NCBI RefSeq assembly: GCF_902830275.1
Contig: NZ_CADESW010000007.1
Location: 283,895 to 347,894, forward strand
Source: Burkholderia stagnalis
GTDB taxonomy: Bacteria; Pseudomonadota; Gammaproteobacteria; Burkholderiales; Burkholderiaceae
Direction of reading: 5' to 3'
Length of the DNA stretch: 64,000 nt
The notes under the pieces are model-generated. The model was not told the origin of the DNA, ran no database searches, and saw only the letters and a list, made by a program, of their open reading frames with translations. Both the position numbers and the translations under genes were made by a program. Positions 61,086 through 64,000 of the stretch are shown here, piece by piece (position 1 is the first letter of the stretch; every line of letters starts with the position of its first letter).

Positions 61086-62084
61086 TCAGGCGGCGTGTTG
61101 TTCGGCGCGGGCGCGGCGCTTCGCTTCGTGCGCGAGCGCGGCTTCGCGCACCCATGCGCCGTCCTCGTGCGCTTTCACGCGGGTCGCGAGGCGTTCCTTG
61201 TTGCACGGGCCGTCGCCGTTGACGACGCGCCAGAATTCTTCCCAGTCGATCGCGCCGTAGTCGTGGTGCCCGCGCGCGTCGTTCCATTTCAGGTCCGGAT
61301 CGGGCAGCGTCACGCCGAGCACCTTGGCCTGCTCGACGGTCGCGTCGACGAATTTCTGCCGCAAGTCGTCGTTCGTGATCCGCTTGATGCCCCACTTGGC
61401 CGACTGGTTGCTGTGCACGGAATCGGCGTCGCTCGGGCCGAACATCATCAGCACCGGCCACCACCAGCGGTCCACCGCCTGCTGGACCATTGCGCGCTGC
61501 GCGTCGGTGCCCTTCATCATCGACAGCAGCGCATCGAAGCCCTGCCGCTGGTGGAACGACTCCTCCTTGCACACGCGGATCATCGCGCGCGCATACGGGC
61601 CGTACGTGCAGCGGCACAGCGGGATCTGGTTCATGATCGCGGCGCCGTCGACGAGCCAGCCGATCACGCCGACGTCCGCCCAGGTCGGCGTCGGGTAGTT
61701 GAAGATGCTCGAGTATTTCGCCTTGCCGGCATGAAGCGCGTCGATCAGCGCATCGCGCGACACGCCGAGCGTCTCGGCCGCGCTATACAGGTAGAGGCCG
61801 TGGCCTGCTTCGTCCTGCACCTTCGCGAGCAGGATCGCCTTGCGCTTGAGGCTCGGTGCGCGCGAGATCCAGTTGCCTTCCGGCAGCATGCCGACGACTT
61901 CCGAGTGCGCGTGCTGCGAGATCTGGCGCACCAGCGTCTTGCGGTACGCGTCGGGCATCCAGTCCTGCGGCTCGATCTTGCCGTCCGCAGCCATGACCGC
62001 GTCGAACCGCGCCTGCTCGGGCGACTCGGCCGCGGCGTCGAGCGGGGCGACGTTGCCGGGAATGTCGAGGGATTGCGTGTACAT
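61086..62084 (-). CDS. paaA: Phenylacetyl-CoA epoxidase catalytic subunit PaaA
   Basis: The catalytic di-iron subunit inserts oxygen into the aromatic ring of phenylacetyl-CoA to give the 1,2-epoxide. The 332-residue protein has the carboxylate/His ligand motifs [12 protein letters not shown] (residues 88-99) and [12 protein letters not shown] (near 170). D-W-E-E-F-W-R-V lies near the C terminus. It is the promoter-proximal gene of paaABCDE; a palindromic PaaR-type operator lies 43 bases upstream. The paaF-K genes are not in the window. Confidence 0.97.
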   Translation of the reverse strand: MYTQSLDIPGNVAPLDAAAESPEQARFDAVMAADGKIEPQDWMPDAYRKTLVRQISQHAHSEVVGMLPEGNWISRAPSLKRKAILLAKVQDEAGHGLYLYSAAETLGVSRDALIDALHAGKAKYSSIFNYPTPTWADVGVIGWLVDGAAIMNQIPLCRCTYGPYARAMIRVCKEESFHQRQGFDALLSMMKGTDAQRAMVQQAVDRWWWPVLMMFGPSDADSVHSNQSAKWGIKRITNDDLRQKFVDATVEQAKVLGVTLPDPDLKWNDARGHHDYGAIDWEEFWRVVNGDGPCNKERLATRVKAHEDGAWVREAALAHEAKRRARAEQHAA

Positions 62085-62116
62085 GGCGAGGTTCTCGTCC
62101 GGTTGAATGTGTGCGC

Positions 62117-62147
62117 AGTATAAACCAACCGACCGGTCGGTTAATAA
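62117..62147 (-). promoter_or_regulatory. paaA promoter with overlapping 16-bp PaaR operator
   Basis: A perfect palindrome AACCGACCGGTCGGTT lies at 62127-62142. On the minus strand a -10 like TATACT (62117-62122) follows it, and weak -35-like sequence (ATTAAC/TATTAA, about 62140-62146) precedes it, so the dyad fills the spacer. A TetR dimer bound here would block RNA polymerase. Confidence 0.85.
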
Positions 62148-62282
62148 ATTTTTTGCGATAAATCATGCGGTGCGGGTATACGACAGGAGGGGTAATGGAG
62201 CCGCGCGCGGGAACGCGCGGCGACGCGCGGAGCCGAATGGCTTCTGCGGCACAATGCCCGCTTTCCGATGAGGATCTTGCCG

Positions 62283-63548
62283 ATGTCTTTCCGTAGCAGT
62301 CTTGCCGCGGCCGCGCTGGGCGCGTCCGTTCTCCTGTCGCCGCTCGCGGCCGGCGCCGCGCCGGCGGGGTGGGTTGCCGCCTGGGCTACCGCGCTGCAGC
62401 CGATTCCGGATCTGGCGGCGCCGCCGCCGCTGTATCGCGCGCCCGACGTGGCGGGCAGGACGGTCCGGCAGATCGTTTATCCGACGGTGGCGGGCCGGGC
62501 GGCGCGGATTCGCGTGAGCAACGCGTACGGCAGCGGGCCGCTGGTCGTCGAGTCGGCAAGTCTCGCGCGCGCGGGCCAAGATGCGGCGCTGGCCGACGCC
62601 GCGCCGGCGGCGGTGCGTTTCGGCGGCAAGGCGTCGGTCACGCTGGCGCCGGGGCAGGAGATCGAGAGCGATCCGGTGGCGATCGAGGTGACGGCGGGGC
62701 GGCCGTTGGCGGTCAGTCTATATATGGGGGCACACCAGCGGATGACGGTCTGGCACCGGGTGTCGAACCAGCTGAACTATGTATCGGGGCCGGGCGATTT
62801 CACGAGGGACGCCGGCGCCGGTACGTTCCGCACCCGCTTCACCCAATATGCGTGGGTGAGCGAGCTCGCGGTCGAGGCCGGGCCGGCGCGCGCGAGTGTC
62901 GCGGCGATCGGCGATTCGATCACCGACGGGCTGCGCTCGAGCCTGAACCGGAATCGCCGGTGGCCGGATGCGTTGGCGCGCCGGTTTGCGTCGTCGGGTA
63001 CGGATGCGATCGGCGTGGTGAACCTGGGGATCAGCGGCAATCGGCTGCTCAGCGATTCGGCGTGCTACGGCACGTCGCTGCAATCCCGCTTCGAGCGAGA
63101 TGCACTGTCGCGTGCGGGTGTGAAGGCGGCGATCCTGCTGATCGGCATCAACGACATCAACTTCGCGGCGATGCCGCCGAAAGCCGGTCTCGATTGCGAC
63201 CATCCGCATACGCAGGTGACGGCGGCATTGCTGATCGACGGCTATCGCCGGCTGATCGACGCTGCGCACCGCCAGGGCGTGAAGGTGATTGGCGCGACGC
63301 TCACGCCGGCGGCGTTGCCCGCGGGGCGCGAGGCGATCCGGCTGGAAGTGAACCGCTGGATCCGGAGCGGCGGCGCGTTCGACGGGGTGGCGGACTTCGA
63401 CGAGGCACTGCGTGACCCGGCGCGCCCGAGCGTTCTGCAGCGTCGCTACGACAGCGGCGACGGCATCCACCCGAGCGACGCCGGCTATGCGGCGATGGCC
63501 GATGCGGTGCCGGTCGATCGGCTGCAGGCGCTGGTTGCGGGGAAGTGA
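62283..63548 (+). CDS. Secreted SGNH/GDSL hydrolase
   Basis: This 421-residue protein has a signal peptide (cleavage near A-G-A, residue 25) and an N-terminal beta-rich domain (about 28-200). The SGNH fold follows with block I G-D-S-I-T-D-G (Ser212), block II G-I-S-G-N (Gly249), block III G-I-N-D-I-N (Asn290) and block V D-G-I-H-P-S (Asp393, His396). It should be a periplasmic or secreted esterase/lipase-like enzyme, resembling carbohydrate-esterase types. GAGGA lies 8 bases before the chosen ATG. It is divergent from paaA. Confidence 0.93.
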   Translation: MSFRSSLAAAALGASVLLSPLAAGAAPAGWVAAWATALQPIPDLAAPPPLYRAPDVAGRTVRQIVYPTVAGRAARIRVSNAYGSGPLVVESASLARAGQDAALADAAPAAVRFGGKASVTLAPGQEIESDPVAIEVTAGRPLAVSLYMGAHQRMTVWHRVSNQLNYVSGPGDFTRDAGAGTFRTRFTQYAWVSELAVEAGPARASVAAIGDSITDGLRSSLNRNRRWPDALARRFASSGTDAIGVVNLGISGNRLLSDSACYGTSLQSRFERDALSRAGVKAAILLIGINDINFAAMPPKAGLDCDHPHTQVTAALLIDGYRRLIDAAHRQGVKVIGATLTPAALPAGREAIRLEVNRWIRSGGAFDGVADFDEALRDPARPSVLQRRYDSGDGIHPSDAGYAAMADAVPVDRLQALVAGK

Positions 63549-63573
63549 CGTGTCGTGAGCGACGGGGCGCTCT

Positions 63574-63626
63574 ATACGCTCTATATATAGGAGCGCCCCG
63601 TGCGCGGCAGCGCACGGGGTTTTTTT
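63574..63626 (+). terminator. Terminator of the SGNH gene, with an overlapping alternative hairpin
   Basis: The terminator stem CCCCGTGCGC / GCGCACGGGG (63596-63619) has a GGCA loop and seven T residues. Its left arm also completes an alternative hairpin GGGGCGCTC / GAGCGCCCC (63574-63599), so the two cannot form fully at once. Confidence 0.88.
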
Positions 63627-63806
63627 GAATTTATTTCGCGCACCCCCTTGCGCTGGCGGCGCGGGATGCCTAGAATCACGCCTCTTTCGCGCTAACGGCA
63701 ACGCGGCGCGGAAGGGGGAAGCGAAGTTGGTTGGATGCCCTGTTGGGCGGCCGGCCGGCGCAGGAAGATGAACCCCGCAGTCGCAACGAAGTAGTTAAAA
63801 AAGTTG

Positions 63807-63835
63807 TTGACGAACTGCGAAACAGTGTTCATAAT
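63807..63835 (+). promoter_or_regulatory. rRNA operon promoter
   Basis: The -35 TTGACG (63807-63812) and -10 CATAAT (63830-63835) are separated by exactly 17 bases and preceded by an A/T-rich UP-like stretch GTAGTTAAAAAAGTTG. The sequence and downstream leader match Burkholderia rrn promoters as I remember them. Confidence 0.88.
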
Positions 63836-64000
63836 CTCGTTTCTCTGCTGCTGACAACGCAGCGCTGCTGAGAAGGAAGAACTTCTCGCAGAAACGTTCT
63901 TTAAAAATTAACAGCCGATAAGTGTGGGCGCTTGATGGCAGCGAACCGATCCTCGGATCGGATAGCAAAAGTATCAAGAGTCTCACACTAAAGTAAGTCA
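63836..64000 (+). other. 16S rRNA leader (5' external transcribed spacer), truncated by the window end
   Basis: The leader contains a boxA-like antitermination element GTTCTTTAAAA (63896-63906). GTGTGGGCGCTTGAT (63922-63936) is complementary to ATCAAGAGTCTCACAC further on (about 63973-63988), the left stem that RNase III normally processes. A small hairpin CCGATC-ctc-GGATCGG lies between. The mature 16S sequence is not reached, so at least one rRNA operon begins just beyond 64000. Confidence 0.85.

Overview
The window looks like a chromosome segment from a beta-proteobacterium of the genus Burkholderia, probably the cepacia complex. This is inferred from strongly G/C-ending codons in nearly every gene, family-level protein resemblance, the metF, rsmI/yraN/diaA/dolP and paaABCDE gene orders, and a right end that reads like a Burkholderia rRNA-operon promoter and 16S leader. 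No database search was possible. It is mostly ordinary housekeeping and catabolic DNA, with a few accessory patches. I saw no insertion sequence, prophage or CRISPR array.

Layout. 1-6.5 kb: a small membrane protein, metF, an amidase, a dienelactone-hydrolase-like enzyme, a flavin nitronate monooxygenase and a periplasmic branched-chain-amino-acid-type binding protein. 6.5-9.6 kb: an MFS exporter, a 266-bp minisatellite of 7-bp units, a HugZ-like flavin/haem protein and a short H-NS-like protein. 9.8-14.1 kb: a CDF metal exporter with an extra C-terminal domain, an Lrp regulator, a DEDDh exonuclease coupled to a metallo-beta-lactamase-fold hydrolase, an unexplained 640-bp intergenic region and an RlpA-like lipoprotein. 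14.1-17.5 kb: the conserved rsmI / yraN-diaA-dolP-cytochrome c block, followed by tRNA-Ala(CGC). 18.0-23.4 kb: a self-contained caa3-type cytochrome oxidase operon with two subunit III genes. 23.4-29.2 kb: a CGNR regulator divergent from an arginase-family enzyme, CsbD, glucarate dehydratase with a broken transporter partner, a LysR regulator and a GST. 29.2-33.5 kb: a four-gene ABC export system (two FtsX-like permeases, ATPase, HlyD/MacA-like adaptor). 33.9-39.1 kb: a small secreted protein, a Mut7-C protein, a beta-hydroxyacid dehydrogenase, a LysE exporter and an MFS/LysR divergent pair. 39.2-42.9 kb: an OmpW-like porin with two tandem paralogous DUF2957-type lipoproteins. 43.3-49.4 kb: argC, a WrbA-like flavodoxin, a PEBP-family protein, pyrE and maeB. 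49.5-56.4 kb: a fused indolepyruvate ferredoxin oxidoreductase, a tiny secreted protein, hpd with a divergent Lrp regulator, and a GNAT. 56.6-62.1 kb: paaR, a DUF1835 protein and paaABCDE with a perfect palindromic operator. 62.3-64 kb: an SGNH hydrolase, then the promoter and leader of an rRNA operon whose 16S gene lies beyond the window.

How the genes fit together. Aromatic amino-acid and aromatic-acid breakdown is the clearest theme: hpd (tyrosine to homogentisate), the large indolepyruvate oxidoreductase (aryl-pyruvates to acyl-CoA) and the paa ring epoxidase (phenylacetyl-CoA) lie within 13 kb. Most transcription units end in recognisable hairpin terminators, several of them bidirectional between convergent genes. 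The least explained items are the OmpW/DUF2957 lipoprotein cluster, the heptamer minisatellite, the 12.8-13.5 kb intergenic region, the DUF1835 gene paired with paaR, and several unassigned operator-like repeats.
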